DNA of 64,000 nt. Origin: Candidatus Gastranaerophilales bacterium. GTDB taxonomy: Bacteria > Cyanobacteriota > Vampirovibrionia > Gastranaerophilales > Gastranaerophilaceae. The stretch spans positions 1 through 64,000 of the forward strand of contig CALUUJ010000007.1 of assembly GCA_944323935.1 (NCBI GenBank), read 5' to 3'. Positions 16,792 through 25,380 of the stretch are shown piece by piece; the stretch's first letter is position 1, and each line of letters starts with the position of its first letter. The notes under the pieces are model-generated. The model was not told the DNA's origin. It did no database searches and saw nothing but the letters and a program-made list of their open reading frames with translations. A program made the position numbers and the translations under genes.

Positions 16792-19161
16792 ATGACTAAG
16801 AAAACTTCCGAAATTTTAGAATTTGATAAAGTACTTTCATATCTAAGTGAATATGCTATAAGTTCACTTGGAGCTGAGAGATGTTTGAATGCACAGATCT
16901 TTGATAATGTTAATAATATAAAAAAAGAACTTATATTAACTTCTCAAGCAAGAAAAATTATTAATGATGCAATAAATGTTCCGTTAGAAAACATTTATAA
17001 TGTTGAAAAGAGTCTAAACGATGCAAAAAAGAAACTTCGTTTGAATGAAGAAGAAATTATTGATATTGCAAGAACTCTCAGAACATCACGTTTGATGAGA
17101 AATTTTTTAGATAGTATTCCAAATGATTATTTTGAACTTTCAGAAATGAAGAATGTTCTTTTTGCGAATAAAGAACTTGAAGATAAGATTTTTAATACTT
17201 TTACTCCTGCTTTAACTGTTAAAGAAGATGCAACTCCTGAATTGAAAAAACTATACCAAATTTTGAGAGATACAAATTCTAATGTAAGAGTTTGTGTATC
17301 ATCATTACTTCAAAATAGTGATTTTACATCTAATCTTCAAGATACAATCTATACTCAAAGAGACGGAAGAACTGTTTTTCAGGTAAAAGCAGAATGTAAA
17401 AATAAAGTTTCAGGTATTGTTCATGATGTTTCTCAAAGCAGTCAAACATTTTTTATTGAGCCTGAAATTTTAGTAGGATTAAATAATAAAATAAGAGAAA
17501 CAGAAGCTAACATACATATTGAAGTTGAGAGGATTCTAAAACTATTATCTAATGAAATTGGTTTATATTCTGAAGAAATCAAAACATCAAATCTTCAATT
17601 AATTGAACTTGATTTCATATTTGCAAAAGCAAAATACTCTGCTTCTTTTGATGGTACAGCTGCTAATATTTCCGATAAAAAAGTCATTAATCTAAAAATG
17701 ATGAAAAATCCCGTTCTTATAAAGTCTAAAAAAGAAATAGTAGAAAATGATTTATATATAGATTCAGTTAAGAATTGCATGATTATAACAGGTTCAAATA
17801 CCGGAGGGAAAACCGTAGTATTAAAAACCGCAGGTTTATGTACTTTAATGACAAAGGCAGGTATGCATATACCTTGTTACGAAGCAGAAATTTATCCTTT
17901 TAAAAAAGTTTATGCGGATATTGGTGATGAACAGAGTATTATACAAAATCTTTCGACTTTTTCATCTCATATGACAAATATTGTAAATATTATAAATAAT
18001 GCTGATTATGATACTTTAGTTTTATTAGATGAAATAGCAGCAGGTACTGATCCAAAAGAAGGCGCTTCATTAGCTCAAGCAATACTTGAATATTTACAAA
18101 AAAGAGGCTCAATTGTAATAACAACAACTCACTATGGAGAGTTGAAATCATTAGCATATTTAAAAGAAGGATTTATTAATGCTTCTGTTGAGTTTAATAT
18201 AAATACTCTTCAGCCTACATATAAATTATTAATAGGTATCCCTGGGGCAAGTAATGCTATTGCTATAGGTAAAAATCTCGGGCTAAAAGAAGAAATTATA
18301 AATAATGCCAGAGAAACATATTTTAATCAGAAAGATAATACTGCAAAAGTTTTAGAAGAATTACAGAAAACCCAGCAGGAATTATCTGATTCTAAAAAAG
18401 TAATAGAAGAAAAAGAAGAGAATGTAAAACGCTTAGAACAAAGTTTAAATGATAAGCTTAATGAAGTTAAGAAAGAGAAAAAGAAAAATATTCATATTTA
18501 CAGGAAGAAATATGAAACCTCTATAGATGAAGCAAGAGAAGAAATTAAAAGCATATTAAAGGAAATGCGAGAAGAAAAATCTGAAAAAATCGCCAGAAGA
18601 AGTTTTCAAAGATTGGCAGATATTGAAAGTTCAATGCGTTCAGATTTTAACAAAGATGAAAATGAAATAGCCGAAAAATATACGCCTATAGATTGGGAAA
18701 ATATAAAAGTCGGTGATAAAGTTATGGTAATGGATCTGAACCAGGAAGTAACCATTGTTGAATTGCCTGATAAGAATAAAAATGTCCAAATACAAATGGG
18801 ACTAATGAAAACAAAAATCAAACAGAATAAATTAGCTGTATTAAATAAAAATTTGATTAAGAAAGAGGCAAAGGCAAGAGGAACATATAAAAATAATTTT
18901 GCTATAGAACGTCGTTCTTTGTCTCAAACATTAGATTTACGCGGATACAGATGTGAAGATGCGCTTGATGAAATTGAGTCATATTTAGATAAAGCAAGCT
19001 TAGTAAATTTAAGCCCTGTATATATCATTCACGGTCATGGAACAGGTGCATTAAAACAAGTAATACGTGATTATCTAATGCATTCACCATATGTAGCAAA
19101 ATTTCGTCCCGGAGAAAATGCCGAAGGCGGAGATGGTGTTAGTGTTGTTGATATCAATTGA
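16792..19161 (+). CDS. mutS2: endonuclease MutS2
   Basis: 789 residues. The MutS core and ABC-type ATPase have Walker A TGSNTGGKT near residue 331 and the Walker B segment LVLLDEIAAGTDPKEGASLA. A long charged coiled coil (about 515-620) carries the KOW-like linker. A C-terminal Smr nuclease domain begins at LDLRG (about 714) and contains IIHGHGTGAL. MutS2 lacks the mismatch-recognition domain of MutS; the family acts against recombination or rescues collided ribosomes. The ATG lies only 16 bases after the HU terminator with no strong ribosome site. Confidence 0.95.
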   Translation: MTKKTSEILEFDKVLSYLSEYAISSLGAERCLNAQIFDNVNNIKKELILTSQARKIINDAINVPLENIYNVEKSLNDAKKKLRLNEEEIIDIARTLRTSRLMRNFLDSIPNDYFELSEMKNVLFANKELEDKIFNTFTPALTVKEDATPELKKLYQILRDTNSNVRVCVSSLLQNSDFTSNLQDTIYTQRDGRTVFQVKAECKNKVSGIVHDVSQSSQTFFIEPEILVGLNNKIRETEANIHIEVERILKLLSNEIGLYSEEIKTSNLQLIELDFIFAKAKYSASFDGTAANISDKKVINLKMMKNPVLIKSKKEIVENDLYIDSVKNCMIITGSNTGGKTVVLKTAGLCTLMTKAGMHIPCYEAEIYPFKKVYADIGDEQSIIQNLSTFSSHMTNIVNIINNADYDTLVLLDEIAAGTDPKEGASLAQAILEYLQKRGSIVITTTHYGELKSLAYLKEGFINASVEFNINTLQPTYKLLIGIPGASNAIAIGKNLGLKEEIINNARETYFNQKDNTAKVLEELQKTQQELSDSKKVIEEKEENVKRLEQSLNDKLNEVKKEKKKNIHIYRKKYETSIDEAREEIKSILKEMREEKSEKIARRSFQRLADIESSMRSDFNKDENEIAEKYTPIDWENIKVGDKVMVMDLNQEVTIVELPDKNKNVQIQMGLMKTKIKQNKLAVLNKNLIKKEAKARGTYKNNFAIERRSLSQTLDLRGYRCEDALDEIESYLDKASLVNLSPVYIIHGHGTGALKQVIRDYLMHSPYVAKFRPGENAEGGDGVSVVDIN

Positions 19162-19200
19162 TAGAAGATGGATATTTTATTTGAGTATAAAAAATTCAAA

Positions 19201-19298
19201 TAGGAGATAAGGGAGTTGAACCCTTCTTTTTAATGTGCTTCGTCTTATGAATTTGCTTTACTTACTATCTTATTTTATTGGGAATCTCCTACAAGCAC
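19201..19298 (-). ncRNA. candidate structured RNA with tRNA-like acceptor/T-arm
   Basis: Read on the minus strand, TAGGAGAT (19291-19284) can pair with ATCTCCTA (19208-19201). Directly 5' of the latter is a perfect T-arm-like hairpin, AAGGG-TTCAACT-CCCTT (19225-19209), in canonical tRNA spacing. GTGCTT (19298-19293) complements AAGCAC (19240-19235), which would make a pseudoknot. There is no D arm or anticodon arm, and no tmRNA signature at the 5' side, so it is not a standard tRNA or tmRNA. A T-rich stretch follows. The fold is seen by eye only; function unknown. Confidence 0.4.
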
Positions 19299-19332
19299 TG
19301 TCCCCCACCGAATAAATAATATTTTCTATCAT
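19270..19332 (-). CDS. 20-codon micro-ORF (possible leader peptide)
   Basis: ATG at 19332-19330 preceded by a perfect AAGGAGG (19344-19338) at five bases, then 20 sense codons and TAA. The peptide begins MIENIIYSVGDS and has one Cys and two Arg. Its last third overlaps the 5' strand of the tRNA-like stem (19284-19291), so translating ribosomes would block that pairing; this is inference. No larger gene follows on this strand before mutS2's 3' end, so it is not an obvious attenuator of a neighbour. Could also be a small toxin-type or stand-alone peptide. Confidence 0.4.
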   Translation of the reverse strand: MIENIIYSVGDSACRRFPIK

Positions 19333-19432
19333 AGAAACCTCCTTAATTAATTGTTCAAATTTACAAAAATAAAAGAAGCAACTCCAATAGAGAAGTAAGT
19401 ACTGCAACATAAAAAGTATTTACTTATATAGT

Positions 19433-19441
19433 ATTATAGCA
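19433..19441 (-). promoter_or_regulatory. extended -10 promoter for the minus-strand RNA
   Basis: On the minus strand the sequence reads TGCTATAAT (TGn extended -10), about 90 bases before AAGGAGG of the micro-ORF. The -35 region is poor. A hairpin with one mismatch forms between 19393-19402 and 19416-19425 in the predicted 5' leader. Confidence 0.5.
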
Positions 19442-19575
19442 TAGACAAATTCTGTATTATTATGGGGTTAAGATTAACTTATAATAGATTTTAATATATT
19501 GTTTAAATAATTTAATCTAAATTGAGAAAAAGCTTAAAATATGAGATAATAACCATATAAAAAGAGGGAACAATT

Positions 19576-20286
19576 GTGGCACAAAGACTTTTAATTGCAG
19601 ATGATGATAATGAAATCAGAGAACTTTTAGAGTTTGACCTTTCTCAAAGCGGTTATGATGTTGATACTGCAAAAGATGGTGAAGAAGCTCTTCATAAAGC
19701 GTTGGTTGGTAATTATGATTTAATTTTATTAGATGTTATGATGCCTAAAATGAATGGTTTTGATGTATGTAAAAATATACGTTCATCAAAAGCAGATGTT
19801 CCTATTTTAATGCTTACGGCAAAAGGAACAATTAATGATAAAACACAAGGATTTGACTCTGGTGCTGATGATTATATTGTTAAACCTTTTGATATACAAG
19901 AAGTCTTGTTAAGAGTTAGGGCGTTAGTTAGAAGAAGTCCTGCTTCTAAAACAAAAACTGTTTCTCAAGAAATTTTAAAAATCGGTGATATTGAGATTTT
20001 TCCTGATTCTTTAGAAACAGAAATTAAAGGTAAAAGAATAAAACTTACACCTACGGAATTTGAGATTCTATATTGTTTAATGCAGCATTTTAATAATGCA
20101 GTTACACTTGCAGTTCTTTTGAATGAAGTATGGGGTTATAATTCTGATGATGATGTTAGAATGCTTAGGGTTCATGTTGGCGGGTTAAGACAAAAAATTG
20201 AACAAAATCCTAAAATTCCTGACTACCTTCAGACTGTTACAAATGTCGGGTACAAATTAACTCCTTTTGGTGAGGATTCTGATTAG
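19576..20286 (+). CDS. OmpR-family response regulator, RpaB-like
   Basis: 236 residues from a GTG start with GAGGGAA upstream. The receiver domain has the acidic pair D9/D10, phosphoacceptor D53 (LLDVMMP), and VKPF with K103. The C-terminal winged-helix (LTPTEFEILYCLMQHFN, then RVHVGGLRQKIE and YLQTVTNVGYKL) binds DNA. The opening and the receiver closely resemble RpaB, the essential cyanobacterial stress regulator; orthology needs a tree. One base overlap with the following histidine kinase makes that the likely partner. Confidence 0.9.
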   Translation: MAQRLLIADDDNEIRELLEFDLSQSGYDVDTAKDGEEALHKALVGNYDLILLDVMMPKMNGFDVCKNIRSSKADVPILMLTAKGTINDKTQGFDSGADDYIVKPFDIQEVLLRVRALVRRSPASKTKTVSQEILKIGDIEIFPDSLETEIKGKRIKLTPTEFEILYCLMQHFNNAVTLAVLLNEVWGYNSDDDVRMLRVHVGGLRQKIEQNPKIPDYLQTVTNVGYKLTPFGEDSD

Positions 20287-21977
20287 TGAAATTAAAAAGA
20301 TTAAAAATAGTTGAACAAATTATTATAATCTCTCTTCTTGGAGTTTTAATTCCGTCTATAATTTCGTGGTTTGTTATAAATAATGTAAGCCAGCATTCAA
20401 TTAGAAATGAACTCGGTAATTCTGCTCAGATGCTTGCTGAAATTATAGAAAATAATATTAATTCATTAATTAAGTCTGATAATCATCGTCTTGAAGAAAT
20501 AATAATTTCTTTAAACCATATCCCTTCAGAATATAATCAAAATCTATATCTTAAGGATCTATCTATTAATTCAAAGGTGTTTAATAGTTTTGAATTAATC
20601 AGACCATCTGAACATCCTGATTTTAATAAAGATAAATCTATAGAATATAATTCTGCGACTGAAGAATTATGGTTAATTGAAAAAATTCATGATGATAAAT
20701 ATCTCAAAGCAGGTGTAAATACTAAAGTTATTAAAGATGAAATTTTTACGAATATAGAAGATGAAAAAGACAGACGAATTTATGTTGTTGATAATGCAGG
20801 GAAGTTGATATTTTCTCATAATTATGAAGAACAAGACTTTAAAAAATCACTAAAACAATTACCTGTAAATCTTGTTAATAATATTGCAACGAGATTTGAT
20901 GAAATAAAAAATCAACCCAGAGTATACTTAAAAATTAAAGATTTAAATTTAATTGTAATAGTTAATACCTCAAAAGAATTAACAAAATCAACAATTAATA
21001 AGGCTCGATTTAAAATTCTTCTTGCCTTTTTAATAGCCGCAGCAGTTACAATATTTTTGGTTCTTTTATATAGCTCTTACTTATATCTGAATATAAGACA
21101 ATTATTTAAAGGTATCATTGCTGTTTCAAGAGGAAACTATAAAAAGCCTATTACTCCTTTGATAAACATAATGACTCCAAGAGAAATCGTTTTCTTAGCG
21201 GAAGAATTTAATAGTATGATTGATGAAATTAATTCTTCTTATAAAAAGTTGAAACAAAAAAATAAAGAATTAAAATTATTGGATAGTTTCAGGTCTAATT
21301 TGGTTGATACAGTAAGTCATGAATTAAGGACTCCTTTAACAAGTATTAGAGGTTATACTTCACGTCTTTTGAGAACAGACATAAAAATAGATGAAGAAAC
21401 AAAACATAAATCTTTATTAATTATTAAGCAGCAATCTGAAAGATTATCTCGTATGATTGAAGATTTGCTTGTTATACCTGATATAGAAGGAGCTAAATTA
21501 AATATAAATATAGAACCCGTAAATCTTATAAATATAGTTGAGGCTTCTATTTATTCTGTTAAAAATATAGAAACAAGATTAGTAGAGACGGATATTCCAA
21601 ATGATTTTCCTTTAATATTAGCTGATAAAGACAGATTGGAACAAGTAATGATAAATTTACTTGGTAATGCAAATAAATATGCATATCCTGATACTCCTAT
21701 AAAAATTGAAGCTAAACATGATTCTGATAAGGTTACAATTAAAGTAATAAATCAGTCTGATTATATAGAAAAACAAGTATTGCATACTTTGTTTGATAAA
21801 TTTATAAGAATAGATGATAAAACCACAAGAACAACGAGAGGAACAGGTTTAGGACTATATATAGTAAAAGGTCTTGTTGAAGCAATGAATGGTAGTGTTC
21901 ATTTAAAATCAACTCCAGAGAATATCTTTACTGCAAAAGTTATATTACCTGTATATAAAGAAGATTATGAATCCTGA
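20286..21977 (+). CDS. membrane sensor histidine kinase
   Basis: 563 residues from a GTG that overlaps the regulator's TAG. Two membrane spans (about 12-31 and 240-262) bracket an extracytoplasmic sensor domain of some 210 residues. A HAMP-like linker follows (FKGIIAVSRGNYKKPI), then a coiled segment and HisKA with VSHELRTPL (phosphoacceptor H345). The ATPase domain has the N box LLGNANKYAYP and G2 box TTRGTGLGLYIVKGLV. The DxGxG box is poor (INQSDYI). It probably phosphorylates the RpaB-like regulator upstream. Unlike cyanobacterial NblS/Hik33, no PAS domain is evident. Confidence 0.92.
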   Translation: MKLKRLKIVEQIIIISLLGVLIPSIISWFVINNVSQHSIRNELGNSAQMLAEIIENNINSLIKSDNHRLEEIIISLNHIPSEYNQNLYLKDLSINSKVFNSFELIRPSEHPDFNKDKSIEYNSATEELWLIEKIHDDKYLKAGVNTKVIKDEIFTNIEDEKDRRIYVVDNAGKLIFSHNYEEQDFKKSLKQLPVNLVNNIATRFDEIKNQPRVYLKIKDLNLIVIVNTSKELTKSTINKARFKILLAFLIAAAVTIFLVLLYSSYLYLNIRQLFKGIIAVSRGNYKKPITPLINIMTPREIVFLAEEFNSMIDEINSSYKKLKQKNKELKLLDSFRSNLVDTVSHELRTPLTSIRGYTSRLLRTDIKIDEETKHKSLLIIKQQSERLSRMIEDLLVIPDIEGAKLNINIEPVNLINIVEASIYSVKNIETRLVETDIPNDFPLILADKDRLEQVMINLLGNANKYAYPDTPIKIEAKHDSDKVTIKVINQSDYIEKQVLHTLFDKFIRIDDKTTRTTRGTGLGLYIVKGLVEAMNGSVHLKSTPENIFTAKVILPVYKEDYES

Positions 21978-22398
21978 TTATATGAAAATAGCAATCAACT
22001 TAGCAAAAAAATCCGGAAAGGATATTCCTGTTGCTGCAATAATAGTTAAAGACGGAAAAATTATAGCAAAAGCGGTGAATGAAAGAGAGAAAAGCCAAAA
22101 TACAATAAACCATGCTGAAATGCTTGCTATCCAAAGAGCTAATAAAAAATTAAAAAATTGGCGTTTAAATGGTTGTGAAATGTATGTAACGCTTGAACCT
22201 TGTCCAATGTGTGCAAGTGCAATTCTGCAATCCAGAATATCTAAATTATATTATGGTGCAAGTGATTTGTTAAATGGTGCATTTGGTTCAAAATCTGATA
22301 TGAGAAAAATTATGGGATATGAGTTAGAAGTAAAATCGGGCATTATGGAAGAAGAAAGTATTAAAATGCTCCAAGATTATTTTGAAAGGCTGCGCTAA
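21967..22398 (+). CDS. tadA: tRNA-specific adenosine deaminase TadA
   Basis: 143 residues, slightly short of the usual 150-165. The zinc deaminase site is complete: HAE (H49, catalytic E51) and PCPMC (C79, C82). It converts A34 to inosine in the tRNA-Arg anticodon. The start overlaps the kinase stop by 11 bases and its stop overlaps the next start by one base, so it belongs to the regulator-kinase operon. Guanine/cytosine deaminases share the motif, but size and ISKLYYGASD fit TadA. Confidence 0.9.
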   Translation: MNPDYMKIAINLAKKSGKDIPVAAIIVKDGKIIAKAVNEREKSQNTINHAEMLAIQRANKKLKNWRLNGCEMYVTLEPCPMCASAILQSRISKLYYGASDLLNGAFGSKSDMRKIMGYELEVKSGIMEEESIKMLQDYFERLR

Positions 22399-23156
22399 TG
22401 TTAAAAACCCAGTTGGATAAATATATTCTTGAATATGAAACTAAGGATTTTATAAAAGATGATCCTGTTCAATTTGTGCATCGTTTTAAAACAAAACAAG
22501 ATAATGAAATATCCGGTTTTATAGCATCAATGTTTGCTTATGGAAAACGGGAAGTTTTTATTTCTAAACTTGATTATATATTTAACCTAATGGATAATAA
22601 GCCTTTTGAATATGTTAAATCTTTTGACTATAAGTCCAATAATATAAATTCTTGTGATTATAGATTTTCTAAAGATTGTGATTTAGTTCAAATTTTAAAA
22701 ATATTGAATAAATTATATTCTGAAAGTGAAACACTGGAATCTTTATTTAGGTTTGGTTATGAACAGAAAAATGATGTTTGGCATATGTTTCAAGTTGTTG
22801 TCGATTATTTTTATTCTAATGTTAAGGACAAATCAGTAACTAAAGGGTTTTATCATCTTCTTCCTGATCCAAAGAAAAAAAGTGCCATGAAACGCTTTAA
22901 TATGCTCTTAAGATGGTTTATAAGAAAAAGCGAGGTTGATATAGGTATTTGGAATTTTGTTCCTAAATCTGAATTATTAATTCCTTTGGACACTCATGTT
23001 GCTAAAATTAGTAGGAATTTAGGACTTTTAAAAAGAAATGATAACGGATTTGAAAGTGTTATTGAACTTACAAATAAGCTTAAAACATTTGATAAAGATG
23101 ATCCTATAAAATATGACTTTGCATTATTTGGATATGGTGTTAATCATAAAATATAA
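22398..23156 (+). CDS. DUF2400 / TIGR02757 family protein
   Basis: 252 residues. The opening DDPVQFVHRF and the internal FIASMFAYGKRE, plus late LIPLDTHVAKISRNLG, match the DUF2400 (TIGR02757) family. The LDTHVxxxxRxLG pattern recalls helix-hairpin-helix DNA glycosylases, so a nucleic-acid role is possible, but no activity is established that I know of. It is the last gene of the regulator-kinase-tadA operon, ending at the bidirectional terminator 23158-23187. Confidence 0.85.
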   Translation: MLKTQLDKYILEYETKDFIKDDPVQFVHRFKTKQDNEISGFIASMFAYGKREVFISKLDYIFNLMDNKPFEYVKSFDYKSNNINSCDYRFSKDCDLVQILKILNKLYSESETLESLFRFGYEQKNDVWHMFQVVVDYFYSNVKDKSVTKGFYHLLPDPKKKSAMKRFNMLLRWFIRKSEVDIGIWNFVPKSELLIPLDTHVAKISRNLGLLKRNDNGFESVIELTNKLKTFDKDDPIKYDFALFGYGVNHKI

Positions 23157-23157
23157 T

Positions 23158-23187
23158 AAAAAGAAACATCATTGATGTTTCTTTTTG
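23158..23187. terminator. bidirectional intrinsic terminator
   Basis: AAAAGAAACATC and GATGTTTCTTTT form a 12-pair stem with a three-base loop. T runs lie on both strands, between the convergent DUF2400 gene and the coiled-coil gene. Confidence 0.85.
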
Positions 23188-23203
23188 TATTTGTTTACAT
23201 TAT

Positions 23204-23917
23204 TTATTTTCTGTCTGTTAATATAAATAAACTTACAAGATCATTTATTTGAGTAATAGTTTTTTGATATTCTTGGACAGATTGTTCAAGCTGTAAAATA
23301 TTAGTTTTGTATTCTTGAATTCTAAGCATGCATTCTCTTGTAGAACTGTTTAATTCTTCTTGAACTTCTTGAGCTTCTTTTAAAACATTATTCATTGGTA
23401 TACCCATAGCTTCAAGGGTCTGTCTTATAATTTGAGCACCTGTTTGTTTTGTAACACCTACAGGAAGTGATGAAATTAAATTCTTAAGTACAGCAACATT
23501 TGATGGAATATTAATTTGTGCTGTTGCACCTAATATAGGTTTTTGAATATTTGTTGTATTTGAAACTGTAGAACTTGCAAAAGACATAGTCTGTATTTCT
23601 TTAGCTTCTGTAAAAGAAGGCTTTTCTGTATTAAAAATAGGCTCTGATATTTTTGCTGGTTCTTCTTTTTCCTTATAAGCACCTCTTGGAAGAATATTAA
23701 CGGGTTCCTCTTCTACAATTAAATTATCATTTAAATCAGATTCTTCTGTTAAAGGTTTAAATGCAACATCCGGTAAATCTTCAATATCTGTTAAAGGAAT
23801 ATTATTTCCTAAAACATCATTATTTGTATCAACAGGAGTAATATCTGCTTCTGCTTGTCTTTTTAATGCTTCAACTATTTTTTTACCTACACCTTCAGGG
23901 AGTTGATTTCTTGTCAT
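23204..23917 (-). CDS. hypothetical protein with C-terminal coiled coil
   Basis: 237 residues. Residues 1-20 (MTRNQLPEGVGKKIVEALKR) are helical. A long acidic, Pro/Glu-rich disordered middle follows. Residues 135-175 form a conserved-looking helical segment (AVLKNLISSLPVGVTKQTGAQIIRQTLEAMGIP). The last 55 residues are a heptad-patterned coiled coil (EVQEELNSSTRECMLRIQEY onward). No signal peptide. I do not recognise it; the layout suggests a scaffold or cell-organisation protein. Monocistronic. Confidence 0.8.
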   Translation of the reverse strand: MTRNQLPEGVGKKIVEALKRQAEADITPVDTNNDVLGNNIPLTDIEDLPDVAFKPLTEESDLNDNLIVEEEPVNILPRGAYKEKEEPAKISEPIFNTEKPSFTEAKEIQTMSFASSTVSNTTNIQKPILGATAQINIPSNVAVLKNLISSLPVGVTKQTGAQIIRQTLEAMGIPMNNVLKEAQEVQEELNSSTRECMLRIQEYKTNILQLEQSVQEYQKTITQINDLVSLFILTDRK

Positions 23918-24004
23918 AACTTACCTCATTACTTTGACAGTAGGATTATATATAAAAAATGAAAATTATTCAATTTAATATATCTACTGTTATAAATCTA
24001 AATA

Positions 24005-24409
24005 TTAGAATTTCTTTTGAATAAAGTTTTCTTTATCTGAAAAGTATTTGATATCATATATTTTAACTAAATGCCAACCTTCTTGTGTTTTAACCGGTTC
24101 TGAAACTTCTTTATTATTAAGTTTAAATGCTGCTTTTTCAAATTCGGGAAGTAATCTTCCTCTCATATTATAGCCAATATCACCTTTATTTTCTTTTGAA
24201 GGACATAGTGAATGTTTTTCAGCCAGTTCTTCAAAACTTTTTCCTTCTTTAATTTCTTGTTGTATATCAATTGCTTTTTCTTGTGTTTCAACAAGAATAT
24301 GACTGATTTTTACTTCTTTTTTATCCATATCTTTATGAAAGTATGCAAATGGAAAATATATGCAAATAAAAGTTAAAATCCAACATAATATATTAAGAAC
24401 AACCTTCAT
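24005..24409 (-). CDS. parvulin-type peptidyl-prolyl isomerase, membrane-anchored
   Basis: 134 residues. An N-terminal hydrophobic anchor (about 3-26) is followed by one rotamase domain: KISHILVETQEKA, FEELAEKHSLCPS, GDIGYNMRGRLLPEFEKAAF, and GWHLVKIYD. It would sit outside the cytoplasmic membrane and help fold exported proteins. Short single-domain PpiC-type; no SurA or PrsA N-terminal region. Downstream of nanK by about 55 bases, probably separately transcribed. Confidence 0.9.
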   Translation of the reverse strand: MKVVLNILCWILTFICIYFPFAYFHKDMDKKEVKISHILVETQEKAIDIQQEIKEGKSFEELAEKHSLCPSKENKGDIGYNMRGRLLPEFEKAAFKLNNKEVSEPVKTQEGWHLVKIYDIKYFSDKENFIQKKF

Positions 24410-24464
24410 AAATAACCTCTTAATTAAAATATAATTATATTATACAGTAAATATTTTTTGGTGT

Positions 24465-25379
24465 CTAAAACTTTTCACAAGCTAAAAGCGCAGCTCCTAT
24501 CATTCCGGAATAGTTACCTGCTTTAGCAAGTTTAACTTTAACAGGTGATACAACAATTTCTGAATTTATAGCTTCTTCTATTTCTTTTGTATTTATAAAT
24601 TCTCCCATGCCGCCTGAAAGAATTATACTTTCAGGATCAAATATATTTGTTATATTTATTAATCCTATTATTAAATCTTGTTTCCAAATATTAAAAACTT
24701 TTTCTGAATAACCATCGTTTTCTTTAAGACCAGAGATAATATCATAGGTTGTTATTTCTTTAGGATTTTTTGTTTTATATATGCTTGTTAAGAAAATAGA
24801 ATCATTTTTTGCGATTTCTTCAGCTGTCTTTTTTAATCCGGAGCCTGAGGCGTAACTTTCAAAACAGTCTTTTCTTTTACAGGTGCAGGTTCTTCCTCTG
24901 CCTTGTATTTTCATACTTCCTACTTCACCTGCTCTGCCTGATTTACCCCTTAGAAGTTTCCCGTTAACAATAAAACCTCCACCTATACCTGTACCTAAGG
25001 TTATTGTTATATTATTTTCTTCACCTATTGCAGCACCTGTTTTATATTCTGCCCAAGCTGCCGCATTGGCATCATTTTCTACATATACAGGTTTTGAACT
25101 TAATTCTGTAAAATTAAGAGAATTATATCCTAATGGCATATTAGGAGTGGAAGATTCTACTTTTGTATTTTCAATATTTACAGCGCCTGCGGTTGCAAAT
25201 GCTGTGAAATCAATTTCTTTTTCATTCTCGAAAATTATTTTTTTGAATGTATTTTTTAATTCTTCGATATTTTTAGGTGTAGCCGTTTTTTTTACTTCGC
25301 TTAAAAATTCACCTTTTTCATTAATAATTGCATATATTAATTTTGTTCCGCCAACATCTATTGCTAATACTTTTCTCAT
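24465..25379 (-). CDS. nanK: ROK-family sugar kinase, probable N-acetylmannosamine kinase
   Basis: 304 residues. The N-terminal phosphate-binding AIDVGGTKL and the ROK signature region LGTGIGGGFIVNGKLLRGKSGRAGEVG are intact. A zinc motif CTCKRKDC follows (CxC...C). ROK kinases phosphorylate glucose, N-acetylglucosamine, N-acetylmannosamine and others. The gene starts one base after the stop of nanE, so ManNAc kinase is the likely activity: ManNAc to ManNAc-6-P, which NanE epimerises. No sialic acid lyase is in the window, so the source of ManNAc is unknown. Confidence 0.85.
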   Translation of the reverse strand: MRKVLAIDVGGTKLIYAIINEKGEFLSEVKKTATPKNIEELKNTFKKIIFENEKEIDFTAFATAGAVNIENTKVESSTPNMPLGYNSLNFTELSSKPVYVENDANAAAWAEYKTGAAIGEENNITITLGTGIGGGFIVNGKLLRGKSGRAGEVGSMKIQGRGRTCTCKRKDCFESYASGSGLKKTAEEIAKNDSIFLTSIYKTKNPKEITTYDIISGLKENDGYSEKVFNIWKQDLIIGLINITNIFDPESIILSGGMGEFINTKEIEEAINSEIVVSPVKVKLAKAGNYSGMIGAALLACEKF

Positions 25380-25380
25380 T

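Larger units (their letters stand above)
19162..19575. other. intergenic region between mutS2 and the RpaB-like gene
   Basis: 414 bases. The left half holds dense self-complementary sequence and a minus-strand micro-ORF (see the separate entries at 19201-19298 and 19270-19332). An extended -10 promoter on the minus strand is at 19433-19441. The right 120 bases are AT-rich and should hold the promoter of the regulator gene; its ribosome site GAGGGAA is at 19564-19570. Confidence 0.6.

Noticed and set aside
19201-19291. Complete tRNA or tmRNA gene
   Set aside because: An acceptor-like stem and T-arm are present, but there is no D arm, no anticodon arm, and no tmRNA-type 5' sequence or tag frame, so neither assignment is supported.
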